DNA from: Phocaeicola oris
GTDB lineage: Bacteria; Bacteroidota; Bacteroidia; Bacteroidales; Bacteroidaceae
Direction of reading: 5' to 3'
Assembly: GCF_021295095.1 (NCBI RefSeq)
Contig: NZ_JAJLQX010000019.1
Span: 1 to 64,000 of the forward strand
Length of the DNA stretch: 64,000 bases
This document shows positions 52,580-62,471 of this stretch, piece by piece (the stretch's first letter is position 1; each line of letters begins with the position of its first letter). The notes below the pieces were generated by a model. The model made no database searches. It saw only the letters and a list, made by a program, of their open reading frames with translations, and had not been told where the DNA came from. The translations under genes and the position numbers were made by a program.

Positions 52580-53341
52580 TTATTTCTTCCACGCATCAAT
52601 AATACCTTTGAAATCAGCGACCTTTAAAGATGCGCCACCAATCAATCCACCATCGATATTTGGCTTAGCGAATAATTCAGAAGCATTTCCCGGTTTACAA
52701 CTACCACCATAAAGAATAGTAGTATCGTCAGCCACCTGCTTACCATATTTATCTGCAATAATACTACGGATAAAAGAATGTATTTCCTCTGCTTGCTCCG
52801 ATGTAGCTGTTTTTCCGGTTCCAATAGCCCAAATAGGTTCATAAGCAATAATAATCTTTCCGAAATCTTCGGCACTCAAATTAAATACGCTACCCTCTAA
52901 TTCTGCCTTAACAATCTCATTCTGCTTATTTGCCTCGCGTTCTTCCAAACTCTCGCCAATACAGAAAATTACTTTCAAATCATTCTTCAAGGCTAAAAGA
53001 ACCTTTTCTTTCAAGATTTCCTGAGTTTCATGGTAGTAACCACGGCGCTCAGAATGACCTAAGATAACATATTGAGCTCCTGTGCTTTTTACCATCTCCG
53101 CAGAAACTTCACCGGTATATGCTCCATGCTCTTTATCTGCACAGTTTTCCGCGCCAAGACCTATTACTTCCTGATCCAAGAACTGGGCAATACTTGCCAA
53201 ATGGATAAATGGAGTACAAATAATAACACCACAATGGGGCTTTTCTGCTTTTAATGTTTCATTCAACTCTTTTGCAAGAGCCACACCATCTTGCAGGTTC
53301 ATGTTCATTTTCCAATTACCTGCTACAATTTTCTTTCTCAT
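52580..53341 (-). CDS. tpiA: Triosephosphate isomerase
   Basis: Interconverts DHAP and glyceraldehyde-3-phosphate. From ATG 53341 ([13 protein letters not shown]) it is 253 residues. Motifs: GNWKMN (Lys binding substrate), ILGHSERR (catalytic His), [12 protein letters not shown] (catalytic Glu) and LYGGSCK. The frame is open 27 codons further to 53422, but that extension precedes the invariant start and overlaps the upstream gene, so 53341 is chosen. Confidence 0.95.
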   Translation of the reverse strand: MRKKIVAGNWKMNMNLQDGVALAKELNETLKAEKPHCGVIICTPFIHLASIAQFLDQEVIGLGAENCADKEHGAYTGEVSAEMVKSTGAQYVILGHSERRGYYHETQEILKEKVLLALKNDLKVIFCIGESLEEREANKQNEIVKAELEGSVFNLSAEDFGKIIIAYEPIWAIGTGKTATSEQAEEIHSFIRSIIADKYGKQVADDTTILYGGSCKPGNASELFAKPNIDGGLIGGASLKVADFKGIIDAWKK

Positions 53342-53378
53342 TTCAATTGTTTTATTTAAAAATTGATTATCTAATTTA

Positions 53379-54662
53379 TTACTTCTTTCTATAGTTTCTA
53401 TATTTTCCCCAGACAATATCAATCACACTGAAAAGAAATAGAGGCAAGACAAACCACCCCAAAACAAGCAATATCCGATGAACCGGACCACGTTGGTTAA
53501 TATGTCCTAATGGCAACTTCTCTAACTTGTCCGTCAACTGATATTCGTCGGGAATATTCTCTACACTCCACTTATTAATAACGACTCCTTTCTTCAATAA
53601 AACCAAACCCGGATTCGAACGAATGATGGTTCGAAGGGTGGTATCATCGGTTATAGCAAATGGATATTCTGCTCCGGTTCGTTCCTGCCAGTACTGAATA
53701 TCTTCATCCGGAGAAGCTGTTAAACAGTAGAAAGCATACCCGTTTTCTATACAATAATCATAAAGTTCATTTATCAAATCAACACGACTATCATCTGCCT
53801 CTTTCAACTGGTGCGCAATCAATAAAAACGAATAACTGACATTATTCAATACTGCTTCTGTTATGTCGTCCCCATCATCATGACGGACAATAGAAAAATC
53901 ATGTATCGGAGGCTCATATCCTCTTTTCTTAACAACTGTACGCGAGTCTACAAAAGTCCATGTACTATCAGGATAATTATCTAATGTAAACTCCTTCTTT
54001 TTCCCATCTTTCTCCAAAACGAAAAATGTCTCATACTCGGTCGGGAACGCTCCTTCCGGAATCTCCATACCTTCTTTTATATTGGCTCCGATATGATAGG
54101 GACGGAAATCAAATACGGGTAAATTCCTTAAAGAATAAACCATCACCCCACCAATAAAGAGAAATGTGTAAAGCTCTATCAGCCAATCAAATCGTTGTGA
54201 TACCAATGGACGAATCTGATTCCCCCATCGAAACACCGAGACTGCCGCAATGAGCAAAAATACATTCTTAAAAAATGTTTGCCAATTCGTTAACTTTATA
54301 GCATCACCAAAACATCCACAATCGGATATGGGATTCATTATTGCCAACCAAAAAGTCAACAACGTCATTATAATCATAAAGACAAAAACAAACGATGTTG
54401 AAACTCTTCTTCTAAATCCAAATAAAAGGAAAACTCCTAAACAGAACTCAACAAAAGCTATGAACAAAGCTCCCCCAAAAGGTATAACCGTAGATATAAG
54501 CGGTATAAAATTCAAAGCCTCAAAATAGTCCTGAATTTTATAAGTAGTCCCCAATGGATCGATAGCTTTGACAAAGCCGGAAAAAATAAAGACACCGGCT
54601 AAAACAAAACGACAGACATTCGTCCACAAACTAACTATTATGTCTAATTGTCTATTCTTCAA
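53379..54662 (-). CDS. DoxX/MauE-type membrane protein with thioredoxin-like tail
   Basis: About 430 residues: four TM segments in an N-terminal DoxX/MauE domain ([33 protein letters not shown]) and a long C-terminal region with a thioredoxin-like outline ([42 protein letters not shown]), with no CxxC. Such proteins are linked to disulphide handling. No ATG occurs near the expected start; TTG at 54677 or 54662 is likely, both overlapping the end of the DUF1599 gene. 54662 is given here; the choice is uncertain. Confidence 0.7.
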   Translation of the reverse strand: MKNRQLDIIVSLWTNVCRFVLAGVFIFSGFVKAIDPLGTTYKIQDYFEALNFIPLISTVIPFGGALFIAFVEFCLGVFLLFGFRRRVSTSFVFVFMIIMTLLTFWLAIMNPISDCGCFGDAIKLTNWQTFFKNVFLLIAAVSVFRWGNQIRPLVSQRFDWLIELYTFLFIGGVMVYSLRNLPVFDFRPYHIGANIKEGMEIPEGAFPTEYETFFVLEKDGKKKEFTLDNYPDSTWTFVDSRTVVKKRGYEPPIHDFSIVRHDDGDDITEAVLNNVSYSFLLIAHQLKEADDSRVDLINELYDYCIENGYAFYCLTASPDEDIQYWQERTGAEYPFAITDDTTLRTIIRSNPGLVLLKKGVVINKWSVENIPDEYQLTDKLEKLPLGHINQRGPVHRILLVLGWFVLPLFLFSVIDIVWGKYRNYRKK

Positions 54663-55209
54663 TGTTTTGAATTCCAAACTCCAATTTTATCATTCCAAAA
54701 ACAGCATAGTTTATGATATCCAAATAATTGGCATCAATACCTTCTGATACAATGGTGCTTCCATTATGGCTTTCTATTTCTTTTATGCGATTGACCTTTG
54801 TTAGAATAAAATCAGTGTACGAAGACATCCTCATATCTCGCCACGCTTCATTATAATCATGATTCTTGGCCTTCATCAGTTCCAAAGCCTTCTTTGCGTA
54901 TTTTTCATATAGTTGTAAGGCTTCATCTACTGTAACATCAATTGTATCAGAATAACCCTTTTCCAATTGAATCAGGGCTATGATACCATAATTTATAATA
55001 CCTATCAGCTCCGGTCGAATACCTTCGTCTACCATAGCGACATTGGTAATTTCCAACGTCCGAACACGCTTTGCTTTAATATAAATCTGATCAGTTAGCG
55101 ACATCGGACGCATGATGCGCCATGACGCGCCATAATCTTTCAATTTCTTCGTAAACAAATCACGGCAGATAGCAATGATTTGTTCAAATTCTTTATTAGT
55201 ATCTTCCAT
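54652..55209 (-). CDS. Two-domain DUF1599 protein
   Basis: A 185-residue protein made of two copies of DUF1599 (a nucleotide-modification-associated domain). The repeats align by eye: KDYGASWRIMRP..SLTDQIYIKAKRVRTLE...GIRPELIGIINYGIIALIQLE and HDYNEAWRDMR..SSYTDFILTKVNRIKEIE...GIDANYLDIINYAVFGMIKLE. It is fully helical and probably cytosolic. Its exact role is unknown. It overlaps the DoxX/MauE gene by about 10 bases or more depending on the latter's start. Confidence 0.82.
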   Translation of the reverse strand: MEDTNKEFEQIIAICRDLFTKKLKDYGASWRIMRPMSLTDQIYIKAKRVRTLEITNVAMVDEGIRPELIGIINYGIIALIQLEKGYSDTIDVTVDEALQLYEKYAKKALELMKAKNHDYNEAWRDMRMSSYTDFILTKVNRIKEIESHNGSTIVSEGIDANYLDIINYAVFGMIKLEFGIQNIEE

Positions 55210-55260
55210 TCTTATTAATTAAGAAGCAAAGTTATACAAATTTCCGTAGAGGATTAAATA

Positions 55261-55294
55261 AAAAGGTGGAAAAGTAAATACTTCTCCACCTTTT
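55261..55294 (-). terminator. Intrinsic terminator after the M23 gene
   Basis: Arms 55261-55276 and 55279-55294 (AAAAGGTGGAGAAGTA on the minus strand, one G-U-type mismatch). A T-run follows on the minus strand. It lies between the M23 peptidase stop and the DUF1599 start and could also act as a weak plus-strand terminator. Confidence 0.75.
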
Positions 55295-55315
55295 ATCTAT
55301 TTTTAATGATTATTC

Positions 55316-56209
55316 TTATGAACAACGCAAAACTTGCCCGGGTCTCAGTGTCTTTCCTTTTGAAATATGATTCAACTTACACAACTGTGCAATAGAAATT
55401 CCAACCGAGTGAGCTATTTTACTCAAAGAGTCTCCCTTACGCACCTTATAATAACGGACATCGCCATTCTCCGAAGATGCCATCTGTCTTGAATTGCTGT
55501 AACGGCTTTTCCTGTCATACCGATTGTAGCCTTTACGGAACAGGTAAGTATCGGCGACTATATCCTGTTTCTCAAAATCAAACAATAACGCAGGATTGAT
55601 AGCTTGTCCTAAAAAACGAGTTTCAAAATGCAAATGTGATCCGGTTGAACGACCGGTATTACCACCTAACCCTATTGCCTCGCCAGCCTCAACAAACTGA
55701 TTTTCTGATACTAACTGTTTAGATAAATGTCCATATACCGTTTCCAAACCATTCTCATGACGAATAACTATATAACGCCCATAACCGCGTCTTTCATATT
55801 TTACAATACGAACTTTTCCTGAAAATGCAGCTCGAATTGTATCGCCAATATATACTTTTACATCCAAGCCATAATGCATGCGACGACGACGAGGACGGTA
55901 ACCAAAAACATCCGTGATTTGCGTATGGTCGGTAGGCATACAAAAATTTACCAAATTAATACGAAAAGTATCCGGAATCGCTACATCAGCATATCCATGT
56001 ACATATTCATTTTCCCAACTCGGATATAAATCATAAGCCGGATAGGCAGATTGCTCTGCTTTTATTTGACGTACCAAAGCTACGGAATCAACAGCTTTCA
56101 ATTTCCTATCTATAGGCGCCTGTTTAGCTAACAAATCCTGAGCAGAAACATGGACACTCATTAAAACAAGTACTCCGGCTGTGATTATTTTCAATTTCTT
56201 AAAAGCCAT
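55316..56209 (-). CDS. M23 family metallopeptidase with C-terminal LysM
   Basis: A 297-residue exported cell-wall endopeptidase. The signal peptide ends near residue 23 (HVSAQ). The LytM/M23 domain has zinc ligands in MHYGLDVKVYIGD and THLHFE-type SHLHFETRF, with YGHLSKQ between. The LysM domain is C-terminal (YYKVRKGDSLSKIAHSVGISIAQLCKLNHI). It probably cuts peptide crosslinks during cell-wall growth. The start is at 56209; the 595 bases upstream contain a repeat element. Confidence 0.9.
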   Translation of the reverse strand: MAFKKLKIITAGVLVLMSVHVSAQDLLAKQAPIDRKLKAVDSVALVRQIKAEQSAYPAYDLYPSWENEYVHGYADVAIPDTFRINLVNFCMPTDHTQITDVFGYRPRRRRMHYGLDVKVYIGDTIRAAFSGKVRIVKYERRGYGRYIVIRHENGLETVYGHLSKQLVSENQFVEAGEAIGLGGNTGRSTGSHLHFETRFLGQAINPALLFDFEKQDIVADTYLFRKGYNRYDRKSRYSNSRQMASSENGDVRYYKVRKGDSLSKIAHSVGISIAQLCKLNHISKGKTLRPGQVLRCS

Positions 56210-56657
56210 TAAATTCTATATTTTTACATTCAAAGTGAATTACCCGATGGAAGTCATCAAGCATATATGAACTTTTTTCTTAAAAAATCGTGTCAAATAT
56301 AATCTTTTTATTTGTAAATACAACTCCCGATTAACTCTTTTTGTACGTAGTGGTTTAATTTTCTATCACTTTTTATAATCTAACTACCTATTAATAAACA
56401 AGAAAGAAGCTATTTATGTTATTCAACACAAAATCAAATTTTAACATTAAAACGCTATTCAAAAGTTTGGAGACAAGCGCAAAAACACATGCTCTTCCTC
56501 AATTTGAGATAAAAAAGTCTATTTAACGTAAGTTCGATGAAATAATAGAGAGGTCATAGCCTACGAAGGCTGGATACAGTCTTATAGTATGTTGCTGAGG
56601 TATTTTTCCCTTTTTATTTGGTCCATTAAAATAGTCATAAAGAGATGGAGAAAAAGT
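56210..56657. other. Intergenic region upstream of the M23 gene
   Basis: About 450 bases with no gene between the M23 start and the repeat element. The stretch near 56545-56585 includes a small hairpin-forming AGCCT-acga-AGGCT. Nothing else was recognised; the composition is AT-rich. Confidence 0.4.
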
Positions 56658-56783
56658 CATACGTATGAATCAACCAACTCATGCGGATGAACCGAGCAAC
56701 TCATACGCATGAATCGATCAACTCATACGTATCGTTTTTCATCCTCATACGCATCAGGGCAGCAGCTTATATAGTTGATATTT
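56658..56783 (-). repeat. Dispersed 22-bp-unit element, copy 2 (five units, reversed)
   Basis: Five 22-bp units at 56658, 56680, 56702, 56724 and 56746, followed by the head (to 56783). On the minus strand it reads AATATCAACTATATAAGCTG then ATGCGTATGAGGATGAAAA and CATnCGnATGAGTTG units, matching copy 1 in order. Only the head end is conserved; the other end has no inverted copy. It lies 22 bases beyond the recG stop codon. Confidence 0.8.
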
Positions 56784-56804
56784 TTAATTGAAAATGAACA
56801 TCTT

Positions 56805-58901
56805 TCAAGATATAACCGACCAATTCACATTCGTTTTCCTCATCGCGGCTAACTGTTTCCATACCACTCTATTCTCAGGTAATGTAGCATTAGGATCTTC
56901 ATCTATAAAAACCTCAGCAACATCTCTCACATATTGTAACAGTTGCCCGTCATGCGACAAATCTGCGATTTTTAAATCAAAAGCTATTCCACTCTGCTGA
57001 GTTCCCTTCAAATCACCGGGACCACGGAGCTTCAAATCGGCCTCTGCAATCTCAAAACCATCATTCGTCTGAACCATGATTTCTATTCGTTTTCTGGTAT
57101 CTTCCGATAATTTATAAGAAGTCACAAGCACACAATATGATTGATCGGCGCCACGACCTACCCTCCCCCTTAACTGATGTAACTGAGACAACCCAAAACG
57201 TTCCGCGTTCTCTATAACCATCACAGAAGCATTGGGTACATTAACTCCAACCTCAATTACCGTAGTAGCAACCATAATTTGTGTTTCACCATTTACAAAA
57301 CGTTGCATCTCTGTGTCTTTTTCCTTAGGTTTCAGCTTACCATGCACTTTGCACACCTTATATTCCGGAAATTCTTTACATACCCGTTCATATCCATCCT
57401 CTAAATTTTTCAAAGCCAACTTCTCGTTTTCCTTTATCAAAGGATACACCATATATACTTGCCTGCCCGATTTTATCTGACCGCGAATAAAATTACAAAG
57501 ACTGTTTCTATGGTTATCAAATACATGAATGGTTTTTACCGGCTTCCGCCCCGGAGGTAATTCATCTATAATAGAAACATCCAAATCTCCATATAAGGTC
57601 ATAGCCAACGTTCGAGGAATCGGAGTCGCCGTCATCACCAATATATGAGGAGGGCATGCGCTCTTCGTCCACATTCTTGCCCGTTGAGCAACGCCAAAGC
57701 GATGTTGTTCGTCTATAATTACGATTCCTAACTTGGAAAAATTAACCGTATCCTCAAAGATGGCATGAGTCCCTATCAGAATCTTTACATCTCCGGTCTG
57801 CAAGTCTCTAAGAATCTGTTCTCGTTCTTTGCCTTTAACCGATCCCATCAGCAATTCCACCTGAATATCCATTCCAAAGAGGAGTTTTGATATAGTCTCA
57901 TAATGCTGTGCCGCAAGAATTTCCGTAGGAGCGATAATACATGCCTGAAAACCATTGTCTAATGCCAAAAGCATAGCCAACAGCGCCACTAAAGTTTTTC
58001 CACTGCCCACATCACCCTGTAACAATCGGTTCATTTGACGTCCGCTTCGGGTATCATCTCGTATCTCCCTTACCACTCGCATTTGAGCATTAGTCAATTG
58101 AAAGGGAAGATTCTTCTGATAAAACGTATTAAATATTTTCCCTACCCGATTAAAACGATAGCCTAAGTATTTTTTTTGTCTATCGCGTACATACCTTAAT
58201 ATATTCAGCTGAACAAAAAAGAGTTCCTCAAACTTTAAACGATATCGAGCATTACGGAGTTGCGCCGGAGTTTGAGGGAAATGAATAAAACGCAAAGCAT
58301 CATTAATACCTATAAGTTTATTCTTTTCAATGATTCGATTACTTAATGTTTCTTCTAACGGTTCCTTTAATAAGTTAAAAGCATTATGCATCAACTTCTC
58401 TATCATATATGAAGTCAGATTGCTCCGTTTCATCCGTTCTGTTGTGTTATAAAACGGCTGCATTCCCATAGAAGAAAGCGTTAAATCATCTACTTTATCA
58501 ATATCGGGATGAGCTACATTTATTCTTTGTCCAAATACTGAAGGCTTTCCAAAAACAATATAATCTTGTCGAGCCTTATACGAATTCAAAATGTATTTAA
58601 TCCCCTGAAACCATACCAAATCTATAATACCCGTTCCATCTGTAAAATGAGCAATCAATCTTCTGGTTCTGCCCTCGCCCAATGTTTCGAAACTAAGGAT
58701 TTGTCCTTTCAACTGAATAAAAGGCATATTCCCATCTATCTCACTGATTTTATAAAGATGGCTTCTATCAACATATTTGTATGGGAAATAATATAGAAAA
58801 TCGTACAAGGAATAAATTTTTAGTTCCTTGTTTAAAAGGGCAGCTCTTTGCGGACCAATGCCGGGCACATATTTTATATCGAAAGTTGTTATGTCAAACA
58901 T
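56805..58901 (-). CDS. recG: ATP-dependent DNA helicase RecG
   Basis: A 698-residue branch-migration helicase. The wedge/OB domain occupies the first 200 residues (FDITTFDIKYVPGIGPQRAALLNKEL). The helicase core has Walker A LQGDVGSGKT, DEQH in VIIDEQHRFGV (in place of DEAD), TATPIPRT, and LHQLRGRVGRG in motif VI. It is the last gene of the exbB operon. The start at 58901 lies three bases from ispD. Confidence 0.94.
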   Translation of the reverse strand: MFDITTFDIKYVPGIGPQRAALLNKELKIYSLYDFLYYFPYKYVDRSHLYKISEIDGNMPFIQLKGQILSFETLGEGRTRRLIAHFTDGTGIIDLVWFQGIKYILNSYKARQDYIVFGKPSVFGQRINVAHPDIDKVDDLTLSSMGMQPFYNTTERMKRSNLTSYMIEKLMHNAFNLLKEPLEETLSNRIIEKNKLIGINDALRFIHFPQTPAQLRNARYRLKFEELFFVQLNILRYVRDRQKKYLGYRFNRVGKIFNTFYQKNLPFQLTNAQMRVVREIRDDTRSGRQMNRLLQGDVGSGKTLVALLAMLLALDNGFQACIIAPTEILAAQHYETISKLLFGMDIQVELLMGSVKGKEREQILRDLQTGDVKILIGTHAIFEDTVNFSKLGIVIIDEQHRFGVAQRARMWTKSACPPHILVMTATPIPRTLAMTLYGDLDVSIIDELPPGRKPVKTIHVFDNHRNSLCNFIRGQIKSGRQVYMVYPLIKENEKLALKNLEDGYERVCKEFPEYKVCKVHGKLKPKEKDTEMQRFVNGETQIMVATTVIEVGVNVPNASVMVIENAERFGLSQLHQLRGRVGRGADQSYCVLVTSYKLSEDTRKRIEIMVQTNDGFEIAEADLKLRGPGDLKGTQQSGIAFDLKIADLSHDGQLLQYVRDVAEVFIDEDPNATLPENRVVWKQLAAMRKTNVNWSVIS

Positions 58902-58904
58902 GAT

Positions 58905-59585
58905 TCACTCCTCATGCTGCTTCAATAACAATTCTCCTATTTTCAGATCAAGAGGAGTAGTAATCTTTATATTTTCTCGATTTCCTTCAATCATAAATAT
59001 CTTCTTGCCCAATGCCTCCACCACCGAAGCATCGTCTGTAAAAGATGAAGAATAAGGTTGTTTATAGGCTGCTTTCAAGAGAGAGAGATTAAAAACTTGC
59101 GGGGTTTGCGCCAACTTGTATAAGTTTCTTGGAACTGTTACACTCTCCGCTCCACGCAACTGCCGAATGGTTTCGTATACATCAATAGCAGGTATGACAG
59201 CTTGTTTTTCTTCCGCTTCTTTATAGCATCTTGATATAACGTTTTCTGAGACAAAAGGTCTGACTCCATCATGTATTCCAACTAATCCATCCTCATCCTC
59301 CATTATAAGATCCAATCCTCTTTTTACAGAATGGAAACGAGTTTCTCCTCCGGAAACAATCTGAACAGGTATATTAAAATTATAACGACTACATAGTTCT
59401 CTCCAATAAGATTGATGATTATCAGGCAAAACCAAAATAATACGAATCTGTTTATCATAATAATAGAAGGCTTCAATAGTACGCATCAGCACCGGTTTTC
59501 CTGCCAAAAGCAAGAATTGCTTTGGTGTGTCACTTCCCATTCGAAGCCCTTTCCCTCCTGCTACAATGATAACAAACTTATTCAT
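58905..59585 (-). CDS. ispD: 2-C-methyl-D-erythritol 4-phosphate cytidylyltransferase
   Basis: A 226-residue enzyme of the MEP isoprenoid pathway, forming CDP-ME from MEP and CTP. Motifs: [27 protein letters not shown] (nucleotide loop), [27 protein letters not shown], and [11 protein letters not shown]. The 4-base overlap with the upstream DJ-1 gene (ATGA) implies translational coupling. Confidence 0.93.
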   Translation of the reverse strand: MNKFVIIVAGGKGLRMGSDTPKQFLLLAGKPVLMRTIEAFYYYDKQIRIILVLPDNHQSYWRELCSRYNFNIPVQIVSGGETRFHSVKRGLDLIMEDEDGLVGIHDGVRPFVSENVISRCYKEAEEKQAVIPAIDVYETIRQLRGAESVTVPRNLYKLAQTPQVFNLSLLKAAYKQPYSSSFTDDASVVEALGKKIFMIEGNRENIKITTPLDLKIGELLLKQHEE

Positions 59586-60130
59586 TCAAGAATCATTCCT
59601 TTTCTGACTTCTTTCACTTTAGCCAAGCCTATGTATTTCTCTGCAATAGCACACGCAAAGTCCATAGCGGCACCCGGTCCTTTACCTGTGATAATATTTC
59701 CATCTTTCTCAACTAAAGAGCCGGTACAAACTGCTCCGTGAAGGAAACTTTCGAAACCGGGATAACAAGTCGCCTTCTTACCATTCAATATTCCTCGTTT
59801 TCCTAAAACTAAAGGAGCAGCACAAATAGCAGACAAAGGTTTGGCAGCCTCCGCAAACGTACTAATCAATTTACTCAAGCCCACATGTGAATCAAGATTT
59901 GTCGCTCCGGGCATTCCTCCGGGAAGGACAATCATTTCCACATCATCGTGTTTCAGTTCTTCAAACAACTTATCGGCTACAACAGGAACATTATGAGCGC
60001 CAATCACTGTCTTCGATTTCATGATAGAAACCGTTTCAACCGGAACACCCGCACGACGTAAAACATCAACCGGAGTCAATGCTTCCACCTCTTCAAAGCC
60101 ATCAGCTAAAAATACACAAATAGTTTTCAT
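59582..60130 (-). CDS. DJ-1/PfpI family protein
   Basis: A 182-residue DJ-1 family protein: [23 protein letters not shown] (with the conserved Glu), [13 protein letters not shown] and the catalytic-cysteine elbow [11 protein letters not shown] near residue 100. Activities described for the family include protein/glyoxal deglycase; the function here is not established. It sits between tonB and ispD in the same operon. Confidence 0.88.
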   Translation of the reverse strand: MKTICVFLADGFEEVEALTPVDVLRRAGVPVETVSIMKSKTVIGAHNVPVVADKLFEELKHDDVEMIVLPGGMPGATNLDSHVGLSKLISTFAEAAKPLSAICAAPLVLGKRGILNGKKATCYPGFESFLHGAVCTGSLVEKDGNIITGKGPGAAMDFACAIAEKYIGLAKVKEVRKGMILE

Positions 60131-60147
60131 ACGCTATAGTTTAAAAA

Positions 60148-61023
60148 TCACTTCAATTTAAAATAATATGTAATAGTACCCATCTGGTTATTTACACCAT
60201 CAATAGAATTAAATCGTGCCTTTTTCGCCGCGTTGACAGCAGCTTCACGCAACCTCGCATTAACGGTATTAGTCCGTTTGTTAATGGTTGTTCCTATCAC
60301 TTGCCCCGCGGGATTAACTGTAATAGTCACTACCACCCGACCTTCATCTTGTACATTATACGTTGGCATAGGCAAGCCACCTGCCCCTATTGAGCGTCCA
60401 TTCAAATCGAATGTTCCATAGCCTCCTACACCCGTACTCTTGCCAGTATTGGAATTCCCCGTTGGACTGCCTTCAATACCTTCCCCATGCTCACCTGTAC
60501 CTCTGCTACCCATTTTAGTTCCTTTACTAAATGCTCCCGCAACAGATTGTGAAGCCGTAGCCGCTACCTTTTCCACAGTAGCTTGATGCTCTTCCGCAGT
60601 CTTATCAATCTCTGTTTTTTTCTCTACTGCCGGTTTCTTTGAATGCTTACGTTCTATGTTTTCCTTTGCCTTTATTTTTGTTTTATTCTTTACATTCTTT
60701 GCGGCAACCATCTTCACCGTTTTCTCCTCTTCTTGTGTAATCAGATTATCCGCTTTCGGTTCCGAAGGAAGTTCCGACTCCGGCTCTGAGCTTGTCATCG
60801 TCTCGGTTTGAGGCATACTTTTCTCCATTACATCAACCTGAGTAAGCATCATGGGGTCAGCATCTCCCGATGCCGCGTCTACATTACCCATCATAACGGG
60901 GACACCACCCTCTGCCTGAGCCTCCGGACGGTGGACAAAGACAAACAACAATACTAACAGTATGACAATATGAACTATCGTCGTACCTATCAAGCCTGCC
61001 ATTTTATCTTTTCTTATTGCCAT
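60148..61023 (-). CDS. TonB-type energy transducer
   Basis: A 291-residue protein with one N-terminal TM helix (TTIVHIVILLVLLFVFVH), a long Lys/Glu- and Gly-rich periplasmic linker without the usual Pro repeats, and a C-terminal TonB-like domain (DEGRVVVTITVNPAGQVIGTTIN, LREAAVNAAKKARFNS). It couples the ExbB/ExbD motor to outer-membrane receptors such as SusC-type transporters. The absence of a Pro-rich linker is a difference from E. coli TonB. Confidence 0.85.
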   Translation of the reverse strand: MAIRKDKMAGLIGTTIVHIVILLVLLFVFVHRPEAQAEGGVPVMMGNVDAASGDADPMMLTQVDVMEKSMPQTETMTSSEPESELPSEPKADNLITQEEEKTVKMVAAKNVKNKTKIKAKENIERKHSKKPAVEKKTEIDKTAEEHQATVEKVAATASQSVAGAFSKGTKMGSRGTGEHGEGIEGSPTGNSNTGKSTGVGGYGTFDLNGRSIGAGGLPMPTYNVQDEGRVVVTITVNPAGQVIGTTINKRTNTVNARLREAAVNAAKKARFNSIDGVNNQMGTITYYFKLK

Positions 61024-61026
61024 ATT

Positions 61027-61443
61027 CTATTTCCTTTCCGAGGGACGAGTTGCCAACACCATCTTAAAATGATTCTCATTAGCAATATTCAGAACCTTTA
61101 CAATTTCCCTGTAAGGCACAGTCTCATCTGCATAAAGAGCCACATACATTTCCGGTTCCTTCTCTGCGCATTGCTTAAGAAAATCCGATAAATCTGCTTC
61201 ATTCACCGGCATCTCTGCTTCATTTCCAAAACCGGCGTAATAATTTATATTTTTATCAATAATCACTCGTGTCAGTGGCTTTGCCGAAGTCTGCTGCTTG
61301 CCTTGAGGAAGCAACACTTTAATAGCATTCGGCGAGACCATGGTAGAGGTAATCATGAAGAATATCAGCAAGAGAAATATAATATCCGTCATGGACGACA
61401 TACTAAACTGTGGAGTAATCCGATGTCTTCTTTTAAGTGCCAT
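61027..61443 (-). CDS. exbD: ExbD-type biopolymer transport protein
   Basis: A 138-residue protein of the ExbD/TolR family. The single TM helix SMTDIIFLLLIFFMITSTMV carries the conserved Asp near residue 20 required for proton flow. The periplasmic domain ends YREIVKVLNIANENHFKMVLATR. It lies between exbB and tonB with four- and three-base gaps. Confidence 0.92.
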   Translation of the reverse strand: MALKRRHRITPQFSMSSMTDIIFLLLIFFMITSTMVSPNAIKVLLPQGKQQTSAKPLTRVIIDKNINYYAGFGNEAEMPVNEADLSDFLKQCAEKEPEMYVALYADETVPYREIVKVLNIANENHFKMVLATRPSERK

Positions 61444-61446
61444 AGG

Positions 61447-62175
61447 TCATCGTTTTTGAGTAGATTCCGATTGAGCAGGCTCGTTCAACAAATCCATGAA
61501 TTCCATCGTTTTAGCTTCCATCTGACCCACTACCTTATCTATACGGGTGACTAAATAGTTATACGCAAACATCGCGATAATACCTACAATTAAACCTCCA
61601 ACGGTGGTAATCATAGCTTCATAAATTCCACCTGAAAGCATCGTTATATCAATATTATTTCCCGCGTTCGCCATCTCCCAGAAACATCTTACCATACCGG
61701 TCACTGTTCCAAGGAATCCAATCATAGGTGCCCCACTCGCAATAGTGGAAACAATAGCTAAACCACTCTCCATCTTCGCGACTTCAATATTACCGGTATT
61801 CTCTATCGCTGCCTGAACATCCTGCACAGGATGTGCCATACGTGTAATGCCCTTTTCAATCATGTGAGCGGAAGGCGTATTGGTCATGCGACAATAATTA
61901 ATAGCCGACTTGATTTCCCCCGTACGGATGTAATCGCGAATTCGTTCCATAAACAATGGATCGTCTTTTCCTGCCTTACGAATGACTGCTAATCGTTCAA
62001 AAAATATATAAAAACAAATCACTGAAAGAGCCACAAGGACAATCATAATCCAGCCACCCTTTGTAGCCATATCCCAAAGATTTATTTGTGTCTCACCGGA
62101 AACTCCTGTAAGAACAGGATTCGTAATTGAATCCGTTAACGCTGTCTGGGCAAGCATAAAACCAACATTCATCAT
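61447..62175 (-). CDS. exbB: ExbB/TolQ-type proton channel
   Basis: A 242-residue MotA/TolQ/ExbB-family protein with three TM helices: GGWIMIVLVALSVICFYIFF, an AIVSTIASGAPMIGFLGTVTGMV pair (the GFLGTVTGM motif), and ITTVGGLIVGIIAMFAYNYL. It uses the proton gradient to power TonB. It opens a six-gene operon. A minus-strand TATCTTTG box at 62218-62225 and a TTG at about 62247-62249 form its likely promoter. Confidence 0.92.
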   Translation of the reverse strand: MMNVGFMLAQTALTDSITNPVLTGVSGETQINLWDMATKGGWIMIVLVALSVICFYIFFERLAVIRKAGKDDPLFMERIRDYIRTGEIKSAINYCRMTNTPSAHMIEKGITRMAHPVQDVQAAIENTGNIEVAKMESGLAIVSTIASGAPMIGFLGTVTGMVRCFWEMANAGNNIDITMLSGGIYEAMITTVGGLIVGIIAMFAYNYLVTRIDKVVGQMEAKTMEFMDLLNEPAQSESTQKR

Positions 62176-62217
62176 GTTTAACTTATTTCTAAATTATATA
62201 ATTACATTATTTGAAAA

Positions 62218-62249
62218 CAAAGATAATGCAAATCGCTTTTGGGTACAAT
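62218..62249 (-). promoter_or_regulatory. Predicted promoter of the exbB operon
   Basis: On the minus strand: -7 box TATCTTTG (62218-62225) and a TTG-containing -33 element (about 62246-62249) separated by 20 bases. It lies about 45 bases ahead of the exbB start. Confidence 0.6.
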
Positions 62250-62348
62250 GTTTTAAATGTTTTTTTATATCTTTAATCCACTTTCGAAAACAGTATTAGA
62301 ACTCATGTATATCATCACAGAAATTCAATTTATAGCTGTCCTTCCGTC

Positions 62349-62390
62349 AAAAAAAAGATTTACTCGTTTACATGCCCGTGAACGAGTAAA
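62349..62390 (-). terminator. Intrinsic terminator after the GH43 gene
   Basis: Arms 62359-62368 and 62381-62390 (TTTACTCGTT and AACGAGTAAA) form a perfect 10-bp stem with a 12-base loop; on the minus strand it is followed by eight T. It lies about 80 bases beyond the GH43 stop codon and ends the GH3-GH43 transcription unit. Confidence 0.85.
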
Positions 62391-62471
62391 TACTAAGCAG
62401 ACAACGATTATTTATAAGTAATAAGTCTTATCCGAACCAAAGTAATGATTAAGGTATAAGACTTCTGCTTC

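Noticed and set aside
56545-56585. Small RNA gene behind the M23 promoter region
   Set aside because: A single 5-bp hairpin in an AT-rich stretch, with no promoter or terminator pair around it.
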